Source: Ancylobacter sp. SL191
GTDB taxonomy: Bacteria; Pseudomonadota; Alphaproteobacteria; Rhizobiales; Xanthobacteraceae
Assembly (NCBI RefSeq): GCF_026625645.1
Contig: NZ_CP113056.1
Coordinates: 558,001 to 622,000, forward strand
Reading direction: 5' to 3'
Length of the DNA: 64,000 nucleotides
Part shown: positions 48,920-56,957 of the stretch, piece by piece
How positions within the stretch are numbered: position 1 is the stretch's first letter
Layout: every line of letters begins with the position of its first letter
Made by a program: the position numbers and the translations under genes
Notes under the pieces: model-generated
What the model saw: only the letters and a program-made list of their open reading frames with translations
Databases searched by the model: none
Told to the model about the DNA's origin: nothing

Positions 48920-48951
48920 GCAGCCGCCCTCGTCGTGACGGGGGCGGCTGC
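48920..48951 (-). terminator. Terminator of the second iorAB unit
   Basis: A long hairpin (GCAGCCGCCC / GGGCGGCTGC, extended inside by CGTC-GT-GACG). On the minus strand a TTTTT follows 3 nt later, so it mainly ends the leftward iorA-iorB transcript, and it may also end the MFS transcript. Confidence 0.8.
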
Positions 48952-49003
48952 ATCTTCCGGTGCCGGTGTTCGCGGGGCTTTGGCACCGAAAGCCAAGGAT
49001 GGG

Positions 49004-51253
49004 TCAGCCCGCAGTTCCGGTGAGCTTGGCGCGCGAGAGCGGCAGGCTGCGGATGCGCTGGCCGGTCAGGACCGAGGCGGCGTTCACCACGGCGGGCGGC
49101 ACACCCGGCAGGCCCGGCTCGCCGATGCCGCCCATGGGTGCGCCGCTCTCGACGATGCGCACATGCACCTTCGGCATCCGCTCGGGCGGCAGGATCGGGT
49201 AGCCGTCATAGTTGCGGGCACGCGGCACGCCGTCCTCGTAGATCACCTCCTCGAGCAGGGCCGACGAGAGACCGAGCGCGACCGCCGAATTCACCTGCGC
49301 CTCGATGATCGCCGGATTGACGATGCTGCCCGGGTCGATCGCCACCCAGACATGGTGGACGACGACCTCGCCGTCCTTGAGCGACACCTCGGCGATGGTC
49401 GCGACCTCGCTGCCGAAGGGCGAGGCCATGGCAACGCCGCGGGCACGGCGCGTGCCGTCCTCGGCAGTGAAGGGCCCACGCTTCCAGCCGCCGGAGAGCG
49501 CGGCCACGGCCTCGATCAGGTTGCGATGGCGGGGGCTGTCGGCGAGAAGGCGCCGGCGCAGCTCATAGGGATCCTGCTTGCCGGCATCCGCCATCTCGTC
49601 GAAGAAGGTCTCGTAGAAGAAGTCGTTCATGGAATGCCCGACCGAGCGCCAGAAGCCGATGATCGCGGGATCATCGACATGGATATGGCCGACACGGCGG
49701 TTCGGGATCGCATAGACCTTGCCGGCGATGCCTTCGACGGCGGAGCTGTCCACCTTGTCGTCCGTGCGGCCGAACCAGCGGCCGGTCGCGCCCTCCCCCA
49801 CCGCCACCGCGCTCAGCGCGACGGGCAGGCCGCTGGCGTCGAGGCCGGCGCGGAAGCGGGCGACGCTCATCGGCCGGAACGCATCGCGCAGGAACTCTTC
49901 CTCGCGCGACCAGATCACCTTCACCGGTCGCCCCGCGGCTTTCGCCAGCCGGATCGCCTGCTGGTAGGGATTGGCGGTCTGGTAGAGGAAGTGCCGGCCG
50001 AAGAAGCCGCCGAGGATCGGCGAGTGGATCATGACCTTTTCGGGCGAAAGGCCGGCCACCTTGGCGGCATCGCCCTGAAACATCTCCGGCGCCTGATTGG
50101 GCGCCCAGACCTCGAGCGTTCCATCCGCGTTGAACCGGGCAATGGCCGAGGGCGGCTCGAGCTGCGCATGGGCGAGATGCGGCGCATCGAAGCTTGCCTC
50201 GACGATGCGGGCCGCGCCCGCCAGTGCCGGGCCGACTTCGCCATGGGTCTCGAAGGCAAGGCCTTCGCCCGTGCGCGACTGGAGATCGGCGCGGTGCTGT
50301 TGCGAGGAATAGTCCGCCGGCATGACGCGGGCCGTGCTGTCGGGCTTCGCCTCGTCCCAGTTCACCTGAAGCGCCTCGACCGCCCGGCGGGCGCGCCACC
50401 AGTTGGTGGCGAGCACCGCGACCGCCCCCGGCAGACGGTGAACCGAGTGAACGCCCGGCATCGCCCTGACCTCGGCCTCATTGGCGAGGGCGCCCGGCTC
50501 CTGGCCGAGCCGCGGCGCATGCTGGACGGCACCGTGCAGCATGTTGTCGACCTTCAGGTCGATGGCATAGTGTGCCTTGCCGGCCGACTTGTCGCGAATG
50601 TCGATCCGGGCCACCGGCTTGCCGATCCAACGGAAATCCTCGCGCGAGCGAAGGGGGACGTCCGTCGGCACCGGCAGAGCAGCGGCCGCCGTCGCTAGAT
50701 CGCCATAGGGGATCGAGCGGCTGGAGGCGGCGTGGATCACACGGCCGGGCTGCGTCGAGAGTTCCGCCAGCGGCACGCCGAGTTGGGTGGCGGCAGCCTG
50801 GAGCAGCATCCGGCGCGCGGCGGCGCCGAGCTTGCGCATGGTCTCGTAGCTCATACGCACCGACATGCTGCCGCCGGTGAAGCGGTAGCCGCCGATCAGC
50901 GTGTAGTCCGGGCCGGGAGGCGCGCCTTCCACGACGAACTGAGTGGGATCGACGTCGAGTTCCTCGCCGACGATCTGCGCCATGGCGGTGAAAATGCCCT
51001 GGCCGCCCTCGATGAAGGCGCTGCGGAACAGCACCGTGCTGTCCGGCAGGATCTGGATATAGGCGTTGACCCGCGTGCCCGGCACGATAGCGGGCGCGGC
51101 CTCCTGCGCGAAAGCGCGTCCGCCGGCCGGAAGGGCGACGCCCAGCACCAGGGCGCCGAGCGAAGCGCCGAGGAAGCTGCGCCGCGAGAGATTGAGGGGC
51201 AGGGCGTCAGGCTTGCGGGCCGCCGCCTTGATGAGTGGGCTCATTTCATTCAT
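49004..51253 (-). CDS. iorB: Molybdopterin-binding large subunit, IorB-like, copy 2
   Basis: 749 aa with a Tat signal (NLSRRSFLGASLGALVLG). Same family as copy 1 but clearly diverged; GGFFGRHFLYQ replaces the GGSFGRRLSG block, and the catalytic Glu is in GGIGEPGLPGV. Small subunit encoded 11 bp upstream. Its own site-5 operator and terminator show a separate transcription unit. The copies are too different to be a recent duplication. Neither copy has an XdhC-type maturation gene beside it. Confidence 0.9.
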   Translation of the reverse strand: MNEMSPLIKAAARKPDALPLNLSRRSFLGASLGALVLGVALPAGGRAFAQEAAPAIVPGTRVNAYIQILPDSTVLFRSAFIEGGQGIFTAMAQIVGEELDVDPTQFVVEGAPPGPDYTLIGGYRFTGGSMSVRMSYETMRKLGAAARRMLLQAAATQLGVPLAELSTQPGRVIHAASSRSIPYGDLATAAAALPVPTDVPLRSREDFRWIGKPVARIDIRDKSAGKAHYAIDLKVDNMLHGAVQHAPRLGQEPGALANEAEVRAMPGVHSVHRLPGAVAVLATNWWRARRAVEALQVNWDEAKPDSTARVMPADYSSQQHRADLQSRTGEGLAFETHGEVGPALAGAARIVEASFDAPHLAHAQLEPPSAIARFNADGTLEVWAPNQAPEMFQGDAAKVAGLSPEKVMIHSPILGGFFGRHFLYQTANPYQQAIRLAKAAGRPVKVIWSREEEFLRDAFRPMSVARFRAGLDASGLPVALSAVAVGEGATGRWFGRTDDKVDSSAVEGIAGKVYAIPNRRVGHIHVDDPAIIGFWRSVGHSMNDFFYETFFDEMADAGKQDPYELRRRLLADSPRHRNLIEAVAALSGGWKRGPFTAEDGTRRARGVAMASPFGSEVATIAEVSLKDGEVVVHHVWVAIDPGSIVNPAIIEAQVNSAVALGLSSALLEEVIYEDGVPRARNYDGYPILPPERMPKVHVRIVESGAPMGGIGEPGLPGVPPAVVNAASVLTGQRIRSLPLSRAKLTGTAG

Positions 51254-51264
51254 CGCGCCGCTCC

Positions 51265-51717
51265 TCAGGCCTGCGCCGCGTGCCGGACGGCCGCGGCGAT
51301 CGCGTTATAGGTGCCGCAGCGGCAGAGATTGATCATGGCCGCAGCGATGTCCTCATCGCTCGGCTTGGGGGTCTGCTTGAGCAGCGCGGTGGCCGCCATG
51401 ACTTGGCCGGACTGGCAGTAGCCGCATTGCGCGACCTGCTGCGACACCCACGCCTCGACGACCTTCTGACCCACCGGATCCTGCGTCACCGCCTCGATGG
51501 TCATGATCTGGCTGCCCGCGACCGCCTCGACCGGCGTCACGCAGGAACGCGTAGCCTGACCGTCGACGAGTACGGTGCAGGCGCCGCACTGGGCAAGACC
51601 GCATCCATATTTGGTGCCGGTCATGCCAAGTTCATCGCGCAGCACCCAGAGCAGCGGGGTATCGGGCTCTATATCTAGCCGATGCAGTTGCCCGTTAATG
51701 GTGATGTCCACCGTCAT
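51265..51717 (-). CDS. iorA: [2Fe-2S] small subunit, IorA-like, copy 2
   Basis: 150 aa. Both iron-sulfur sites are complete (YGCGLAQCGACTVLVDG with RSCVTP; QCGYCQSGQ with LCRCGTY). It pairs with the IorB copy at 49004-51253. A LysR-type site lies 154 bp upstream. Confidence 0.93.
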   Translation of the reverse strand: MTVDITINGQLHRLDIEPDTPLLWVLRDELGMTGTKYGCGLAQCGACTVLVDGQATRSCVTPVEAVAGSQIMTIEAVTQDPVGQKVVEAWVSQQVAQCGYCQSGQVMAATALLKQTPKPSDEDIAAAMINLCRCGTYNAIAAAVRHAAQA

Positions 51718-51870
51718 TCTCCGTGCAAGAGGGCGCCAGACCCGCCCGCACGCGGTGCGACCTCCGAGAGGTCTCCACCCGCGCGGCAGCCGTCATGGCT
51801 TCCGTTTGGTCTGGTTCCAAATCTACGCGGTGGCCGCCCGGCGCATTAGAGGCCGGCTTTGCTTGTCGCG

Positions 51871-51889
51871 ATGAGCCCGGCTCATGAAT
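51871..51889 (-). promoter_or_regulatory. LysR-type operator, site 4 (before the second iorAB unit)
   Basis: ATGA-GCCCGGC-TCATGAAT, also containing the perfect palindrome TGAGCC-C-GGCTCA, 154 bp upstream of iorA copy 2. The rest of 51718-51895 holds nothing else that I recognise. Confidence 0.55.
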
Positions 51890-51895
51890 GAGCGG

Positions 51896-52204
51896 TCAGA
51901 GCGGCCGCACGACCACCCGCTCCATCGGCCCGGCGCAGAGCGACGTGCTGTCGCCTCTCATGCCAGAATCTGACACATCGTCGTCCGCCACGAGGCCGGC
52001 ATTCACCGCCACATCGTCGCCGGCATCGAAGCTTTCCGGCGCGCGAACCACAACCGGCGCGCCGGTATCCTGCGCCAAGCGGTCGCCCGCTGCGCTGTTG
52101 GGGAAGCACTGGACGAAGACGAGCCCGAGAACGAGGGCCGCGAGCAGGTAGCTCGTGCCGATGCGCCGATCATCGACGATATAGCGGTCGGGTTCATAGG
52201 ACAT
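51896..52204 (-). CDS. Small single-pass membrane protein, unknown function
   Basis: 102 aa from ATG 52204 (ATG 52216 is an alternative). A cytoplasmic RIGTSYL-type start leads into one hydrophobic helix (LLAALVLGLVFVQCF), then ~75 residues with many Asp and Val that would face the periplasm. I do not recognise a family. It lies between the second iorAB unit and the cyclophilin-like gene, in the same direction. Confidence 0.55.
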   Translation of the reverse strand: MSYEPDRYIVDDRRIGTSYLLAALVLGLVFVQCFPNSAAGDRLAQDTGAPVVVRAPESFDAGDDVAVNAGLVADDDVSDSGMRGDSTSLCAGPMERVVVRPL

Positions 52205-52317
52205 GCGGTTCCTCATGAATGGTCAGCGGCCCCCCAGCCGAAAATGGCGATCCCTCCCGTCTACGGATGAGCAGCACCGTTCGTACGCCGCTCGCCGAGA
52301 TGTGAGCCGGGTGGCGC

Positions 52318-52776
52318 TCAGCGCCGCGCCGTGGCCGTCAACGGAAATTGCCCGCGTGTAAGCAGTGGCTTGATCCCGCCGTCGAGTCGACCAAGGCGGA
52401 TCAGCCCCCGTGAATAGTGATAGCCGGCATGATAGAAAACGAGATTGCCCCAGGGCGCGTAATAGGCCAGATCGCCAGGCGCCTCATTGCCGAAGGCGCC
52501 GCTGCCTGCCTCTGTGAGCTTGCGCGGCAGATAGGCGATCTTCTCATTGGTCGAGTAGTCGTCGATCTCAAGGGTCAGCGGGAGCATCGAGGCGAAGTCG
52601 CGCGCTGACGGGTTGTCGAGCAGCGTCGCCGTGAACACCTGTCCGCTGAAGGCAAATTCGACTTTCATGAACGGCTTCTCCGCTGCCTGGCCCCACGCGG
52701 GGCCAGACGCACCAATCGCGCGCGCGGACATACCGGCCACACAGGCTCCGAGCACCATTCTGCGCGTCATGACCAT
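52318..52776 (-). CDS. Secreted cyclophilin-like protein
   Basis: 152 aa from ATG 52776, with GGAAC upstream. Signal sequence (MVMTRRMVLGACVAGMSARAIG). The mature part follows the bacterial cyclophilin-like fold (KVEFAFSGQVFTATLLDNPSARDFASMLPL, then YLPRKLTEAG, YYAPWGNLVFYHAG). These proteins occur near oxidoreductases and flavodoxins on islands; their activity is unknown. Site 5 of the LysR-type motif lies 121 bp upstream, between it and the LysR gene. Confidence 0.75.
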   Translation of the reverse strand: MVMTRRMVLGACVAGMSARAIGASGPAWGQAAEKPFMKVEFAFSGQVFTATLLDNPSARDFASMLPLTLEIDDYSTNEKIAYLPRKLTEAGSGAFGNEAPGDLAYYAPWGNLVFYHAGYHYSRGLIRLGRLDGGIKPLLTRGQFPLTATARR

Positions 52777-52896
52777 GATCACTGTTCCAATACACGGGCG
52801 TATAGGAGCCCACGACATGGCACTTGTTCGCCGTGTCTGACGCTAAGGTAGCGAGACTGCCGGGCGTCCGTTAGCGGTGGGCTGCCGCATGGAGAC

Positions 52897-52915
52897 ATGA
52901 GGGCGATTCATCAAT
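52897..52915. promoter_or_regulatory. LysR-type operator, site 5 (between cyclophilin-like gene and lysR)
   Basis: ATGA-GGGCGAT-TCATCAAT, in the region shared by the leftward cyclophilin-like gene and the rightward LysR gene, the usual place for a LysR auto-control site. Confidence 0.65.
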
Positions 52916-53068
52916 CGTCCGCGTCGCTATCATGGGGTTTGCATCGTCGGCTTGTGGAGAGAGTTGATGAAGTCGTGACAGGAGGAGTGGCGCTCGATGC
53001 CGAGCTGCACCTATCGGCCCCTTGTTCTTACGATATAATCGATCTGCTCTTATGAGAGGTGATCATGG

Positions 53069-53962
53069 ATGGCACGCGAGAACATCAATGACCTTCTGGC
53101 CTTCATCGCTGTCGCCCGCGAACGCAGTTTCACGCGGGCAGCCTCGCGCATGGGGGTGTCGCAGTCGGCCCTCAGTCACACGATCCGCCAGCTCGAAGCT
53201 CGGCTCGGCGTTCGCCTGCTGACGCGTACCACCCGCGCCGTCTCGCCGACCGAGGCCGGCGAGCGCCTGCTGCAAGGCATCGGCCCGCACTTCGACGAGA
53301 TCGAGGCCCAGGTCGACGCGCTGAACGATCTTCGCGACACACCCGCGGGGACCATCCGCATCAGCGCCTCGGACTACGCCATCAGCAGTATACTCTGGCC
53401 CAAAATCCGAACGTTTTTGCCGAAATACCCCGATATCAAAGTCGAACTGATGCTCGACAATGGCCTCACCGACATCGTGACCGAGCGCTACGATGCCGGC
53501 GTACGCATGGGCGAACAACTCGCCAAGGATATGATCTCGGCCCGCATCGGCCCCGACTTCCGCTTTGCCGTGGTCGGAACCCCCGCCTATTTTGCGGAGC
53601 ATCCGGCCCCGGTACACCCGCAGGATCTCGTCCAGCACCGCTGCATCAACTACCGTTTCCAGACCTCCGGCGGCCTGTGGGCCTGGGAGTTCGAAAAGGA
53701 CAGTCGGGAGCTGAAGATACGGGTCGACGGCCAGCTTGCCTTCAACAACATCTTCCATGTCCTGGATGCGGCGCTCGCCGGCGCTGGCCTTGCTTTTGTC
53801 CCCGAGGAGATCGCCCTCGACCATGTCCGTGCGGGACGGCTCGTCTCGGTGCTGGGTGACTGGTGCGCTTATTGGGATGGTTTCTATCTCTATTACCCCA
53901 GCCGGCGTCAGTCCTCGCCGGCTTTCGTTGCCCTTCTTGATGCCTTGCGCCACCGCTCGTAA
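53069..53962 (+). CDS. LysR-family regulator of the island
   Basis: 297 aa. ATG 53069 preceded by AGAGGTGA; ATG 53065 is out of frame. N-terminal winged helix (LLAFIAVARERSFTRAASRMGVSQSALSHTIRQLEARLGVRLL) and ligand domain of the DsdC/AaeR/YafC-like clade (DAGVRMGEQLAKDMISARIG, GAGLAFVPEEIALDHV). Six ATGA-N7-TCAT motifs in front of the island transcription units, including one next to this gene, make it the probable master regulator of the cargo. Confidence 0.93.
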   Translation: MARENINDLLAFIAVARERSFTRAASRMGVSQSALSHTIRQLEARLGVRLLTRTTRAVSPTEAGERLLQGIGPHFDEIEAQVDALNDLRDTPAGTIRISASDYAISSILWPKIRTFLPKYPDIKVELMLDNGLTDIVTERYDAGVRMGEQLAKDMISARIGPDFRFAVVGTPAYFAEHPAPVHPQDLVQHRCINYRFQTSGGLWAWEFEKDSRELKIRVDGQLAFNNIFHVLDAALAGAGLAFVPEEIALDHVRAGRLVSVLGDWCAYWDGFYLYYPSRRQSSPAFVALLDALRHRS

Positions 53963-54013
53963 TGCCGATCCGGCTTGTGCTTCAGCAAAGTCAGGGTTGA
54001 TACAGATCAATTG

Positions 54014-54032
54014 ATTGATGAAGGGGGCTCAT
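54014..54032 (+). promoter_or_regulatory. LysR-type operator, site 6 (before alpha/beta hydrolase)
   Basis: ATTG-ATGA-AGGGGGC-TCAT, i.e. TCATCAAT when read on the minus strand, 95 bp upstream of the hydrolase start. Confidence 0.6.
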
Positions 54033-54126
54033 AACCTCTAGCCAATCCATGGGTCTACTTCCTGCCTCCGGGGCGTACCACATTTGTAGGACGCAGAGCC
54101 GTCCACGGCTCGCAATGGAGGCTCCT

Positions 54127-55245
54127 ATGGATAGGCACGTAAAAGACGAGACCGCTACGACCAATGCCACGGGCGGACAGATCGACCGCCGCGACTTGCT
54201 CAAGATGACCGGCGTGGGCATGGCCACCGTCGGCGTGATGTCCCTCCTCGACACGTCATCGGCCAGCGCACAGGACATGTCGCGCGGTGCCGCAAATTTC
54301 TACACCAGCGACAAGGTCACGCTTGAGAAGGTCACCTTCAAGAGCCAGTACCAGATGGACGTCGCGGGCAACCTGTTCGTTCCGAAGGACATGAACCGGA
54401 GTGCGCGCAACCCGGCGATCATCGTCGGCCATCCGATGGGCGCGGTGAAGGAGCAGAGCTCCAACCTCTACGCGACCAAGATGGCGGAGCAGGGCTTCGT
54501 CACGCTGGCCATCGATCTGCCCTTCTGGGGTGAGAGCGCCGGGCAACCGCGCAACATGGTCTCGCCGGACCTCTATGCCGAGGCCTTCAGCGCCGCGGCC
54601 GATTATCTCGGCACCCAGGCCTTCATCGATCGCAACCGCATCGGCGTCATCGGCATCTGCGGCAGCGGCAGCTTCGCCGTCAGCGCAGCCAAGATCGATC
54701 CGCGCCTGCGCGCCGTGGCGACGGTCTCCATGTACGACATGGGATCCGCCAACCGCAACGCGCTCAACCATTCGCTCACTGTTGAGCAGCGCAAGGAAAT
54801 CATCGCCGCTGCCGCCCAGCAGCGTTACGCCGAGTTCACGGGCGGGCCGACCGAATATACGGGCGGCACCGTGCTCAAGCTGACGGCCGACACGCCCGAG
54901 ATTCAGCGCGAGTTCTACGACTTCTACCGCACCAGCCGTGGCGAGGTGACACCAAAGGGGGCCTCTCGGCAGACCACGACCAGGCCGACCCTGACCAGCA
55001 ACGTGAAGTTCATGAACTTCTACCCGTTCAACGACATCGAGACGATCTCGCCGCGTCCGATGTTGTTCATCAGTGGTGATCAGGCGCATTCGCGAGAGTT
55101 CAGCCAGGACGCCTACATGCGGGCGGCCGAACCCAAGGAACTGGTCTGGGTGCCGGGAGCCGGCCATGTCGATCTTTATGATCGCGTCGACCTGATCCCC
55201 TTCGCCAAGCTCACCAGCTTCTTCAACCAGAATCTGGCCGCCTGA
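54127..55245 (+). CDS. Exported alpha/beta hydrolase with Cys at the nucleophile position
   Basis: 372 aa from ATG 54127, with GGAGG 5 nt upstream. An RR-type leader (DRRDLLKMTGVGMATVG, AxA near SASAQDM) suggests Tat export. The alpha/beta fold has oxyanion region GHPMGAVKEQ, nucleophile elbow GICGSGS where Cys takes the Ser place (as in dienelactone hydrolases), and His in VPGAGHVDLYD. The Cys elbow hints at an ester or lactone of unusual type. It follows the LysR gene in the same direction and has its own operator. Confidence 0.82.
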   Translation: MDRHVKDETATTNATGGQIDRRDLLKMTGVGMATVGVMSLLDTSSASAQDMSRGAANFYTSDKVTLEKVTFKSQYQMDVAGNLFVPKDMNRSARNPAIIVGHPMGAVKEQSSNLYATKMAEQGFVTLAIDLPFWGESAGQPRNMVSPDLYAEAFSAAADYLGTQAFIDRNRIGVIGICGSGSFAVSAAKIDPRLRAVATVSMYDMGSANRNALNHSLTVEQRKEIIAAAAQQRYAEFTGGPTEYTGGTVLKLTADTPEIQREFYDFYRTSRGEVTPKGASRQTTTRPTLTSNVKFMNFYPFNDIETISPRPMLFISGDQAHSREFSQDAYMRAAEPKELVWVPGAGHVDLYDRVDLIPFAKLTSFFNQNLAA

Positions 55246-55339
55246 CGGGCGGAATCCCCTGCCTCAAGGCTCCCGCTTCATCCCTCTCCTCCTACCGGCA
55301 GGACGCGCCCCGCGCGTCCTGCGAAGCCTCGGGCAGCCG

Positions 55340-55553
55340 TTCCACCGGACGGCTCGGTATGCCGATCGCCAGCGATGATCAGGGCGCCCTTCAGGTCGGC
55401 GCCGGCCTCGTCATCGACGCCGGCTGTGATCCGGTAATCGTCGGCAACCTCGCCGCCGCGCGGGTCTTCGAGCAGGGCGGACCCGGCTGGCGGGCACATC
55501 TGACAGCCCCCGAACTGCGCCGCCGCCTGGGTCTTCCCGCCGTCGCCAACTGA
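55340..55553 (+). pseudogene. Remnant of an F420-type NADP-binding reductase
   Basis: The frame ending at 55553 reads MPIASDDQGALQVGAGLVIDAG, then DPVIVGNLAAARVFEQG and LTAPELRRRLGL. This is the C-terminal third of NADPH-dependent F420 reductase-like proteins. The N-terminal Rossmann part is missing and no good start is present. It shows loss of a cargo gene between the hydrolase and the flavodoxin-like gene. Confidence 0.55.
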
Positions 55554-55632
55554 GCGCGAGGGCGCCCTGCATCGCAGACGCGCCCGCGCGGTCCGTCACC
55601 AAGCACCGTTCATTCCCATCCAGGATGTCGCC

Positions 55633-56190
55633 ATGAAAATCGCCATCGTCTTTGACAGCAGCTACGGCCACACCGCCAGGCTGGCGCGCCACGTTGCCGA
55701 GGGTGTCGCCCGCGTTCCGGGCGCCGAGGCGACGTTGTTTCCCGTCGCCGACGGCCCCGTCGACTGGACGGCACTGGCGGCGAGCGATGCCATCATCTTC
55801 GGTTCGCCGACCTATAACGGGCTCATATCAGCCCGCCTGAAGCAGTTCATGGAAGAGGCGACCGGGACCGCCTGGAGACCGCAGGCGTGGCGCAACAAGA
55901 TCGCCGCCGGTTTCACCAATTCCGGCGCCCTGCACGGGGACAAGCTGAACTCGCTGGTCTCGCTGGCGCTGTTCGCCGCTCAGCACGGCATGATCTGGGT
56001 GGGGCTTGATCTCTTTCCCGGCAAGAGCCCGGATGAGCTCAACCGTCTCGGGGGCTGGCTCGGCGCGATGGCGCAGTCGGACGACGCGCCAGCGGATGTC
56101 ACGCCCCCCGACAGCGACCTGCGCACGGCAGCTTATCTCGGCCAGCGCGTTGCCGACATCACCGCTCAATTCCTGAAGGGCAAGGCCTAA
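55633..56190 (+). CDS. Flavodoxin-like / WrbA-type NAD(P)H:quinone oxidoreductase
   Basis: 185 aa. FMN-binding flavodoxin fold: IAIVFDSSYGHTARLARHV (phosphate loop), IIFGSPTYNGLISARLKQF, and NKIAAGFTNSGALHGDK with the family's flavin loop. Likely reduces quinones by two electrons, limiting redox cycling. ATG 55633. It is an orphan between the hydrolase and the TetR gene. Confidence 0.85.
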   Translation: MKIAIVFDSSYGHTARLARHVAEGVARVPGAEATLFPVADGPVDWTALAASDAIIFGSPTYNGLISARLKQFMEEATGTAWRPQAWRNKIAAGFTNSGALHGDKLNSLVSLALFAAQHGMIWVGLDLFPGKSPDELNRLGGWLGAMAQSDDAPADVTPPDSDLRTAAYLGQRVADITAQFLKGKA

Positions 56191-56278
56191 CGGGTGGGGG
56201 TATGGGCGGCTTCGGTTGGCGCGGCCGTCAGCGCCCCCCGGCCGCGGCGCATGCCCGCTCATACTGTCATCGGCGCGG

Positions 56279-56872
56279 TCAAGACCGAGTGTCGCCCGGT
56301 GGTGACGCGGCCAGCACACTCTCGGCCGCCGCGTCGAGGAAGCGCTTCGACAGCTGTTCGTCATTGACCGTCCGAGCGAGCAGCAACGCGCCGACCATGG
56401 TCGACAGAAGGGCCATCGCCTTGCGGTCGCGCGCGTCATCATCGGACGTACCGATCCAGCCTCCCACCATCTCAAGATAGTCCTTGATGCCGGCTTCGAA
56501 CGAAGCCTTGACGCCCGGCCCCTGCCGCGCCGCATCCGAACCGAGCGCGACCACCGGGCAGCCATCCGCCCTTTCGGCGCAGTGACCCATGTTGAGATAG
56601 AAGTCGACCACGGCTGCCAGCGGATGATCAGGAGCGGAGTTGGCGGCATCGGACCACATCGCCAGGGCGCTTGTCAGCGCACGCCGGGAGGCCTGTGCTG
56701 CCAGATCGTCCTTGGAGTCGAATTGCTTGTAGAACGCGCCCTGCGTCAGTCCGGCACCCGCCATCAGATCCTTGAGGCCGATCCCGTCAAAGCCACGCTC
56801 CCGGAAAAGGCGACTCGCCACGTCGATCACCGTCTGCCGATTTTCCTCGGCCTGAACGCGACTGACCCGCAT
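56279..56872 (-). CDS. TetR-family repressor
   Basis: 197 aa. N-terminal helix-turn-helix (VIDVASRLFRERGFDGIGLKDLMAGAGLTQGAFYKQFDSKDDL) and a C-terminal ligand domain (TetR_C group of the AcrR type, NMGHCAERADGCPVVALG). Divergent from the RND efflux genes 85 bp away, with an inverted-repeat operator between, the standard layout for local repression of the pump. Confidence 0.93.
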   Translation of the reverse strand: MRVSRVQAEENRQTVIDVASRLFRERGFDGIGLKDLMAGAGLTQGAFYKQFDSKDDLAAQASRRALTSALAMWSDAANSAPDHPLAAVVDFYLNMGHCAERADGCPVVALGSDAARQGPGVKASFEAGIKDYLEMVGGWIGTSDDDARDRKAMALLSTMVGALLLARTVNDEQLSKRFLDAAAESVLAASPPGDTRS

Positions 56873-56887
56873 TGACGTCTCCTAAAA

Positions 56888-56937
56888 ATAGATTGCGAAT
56901 GACATCTATATTGATTATAGCGGTCAAATACAATCTA
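56888..56937. promoter_or_regulatory. TetR operator region of the RND pump
   Basis: ATAGA-N12-TCTAT (56888-56909) is an inverted repeat, and TAGATTG (56889-56895) recurs inverted as CAATCTA (56931-56937). The AT-rich 85-bp divergent region should also hold both promoters. Confidence 0.6.
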
Positions 56938-56957
56938 ATTATGGTGAGGCGACGGGT

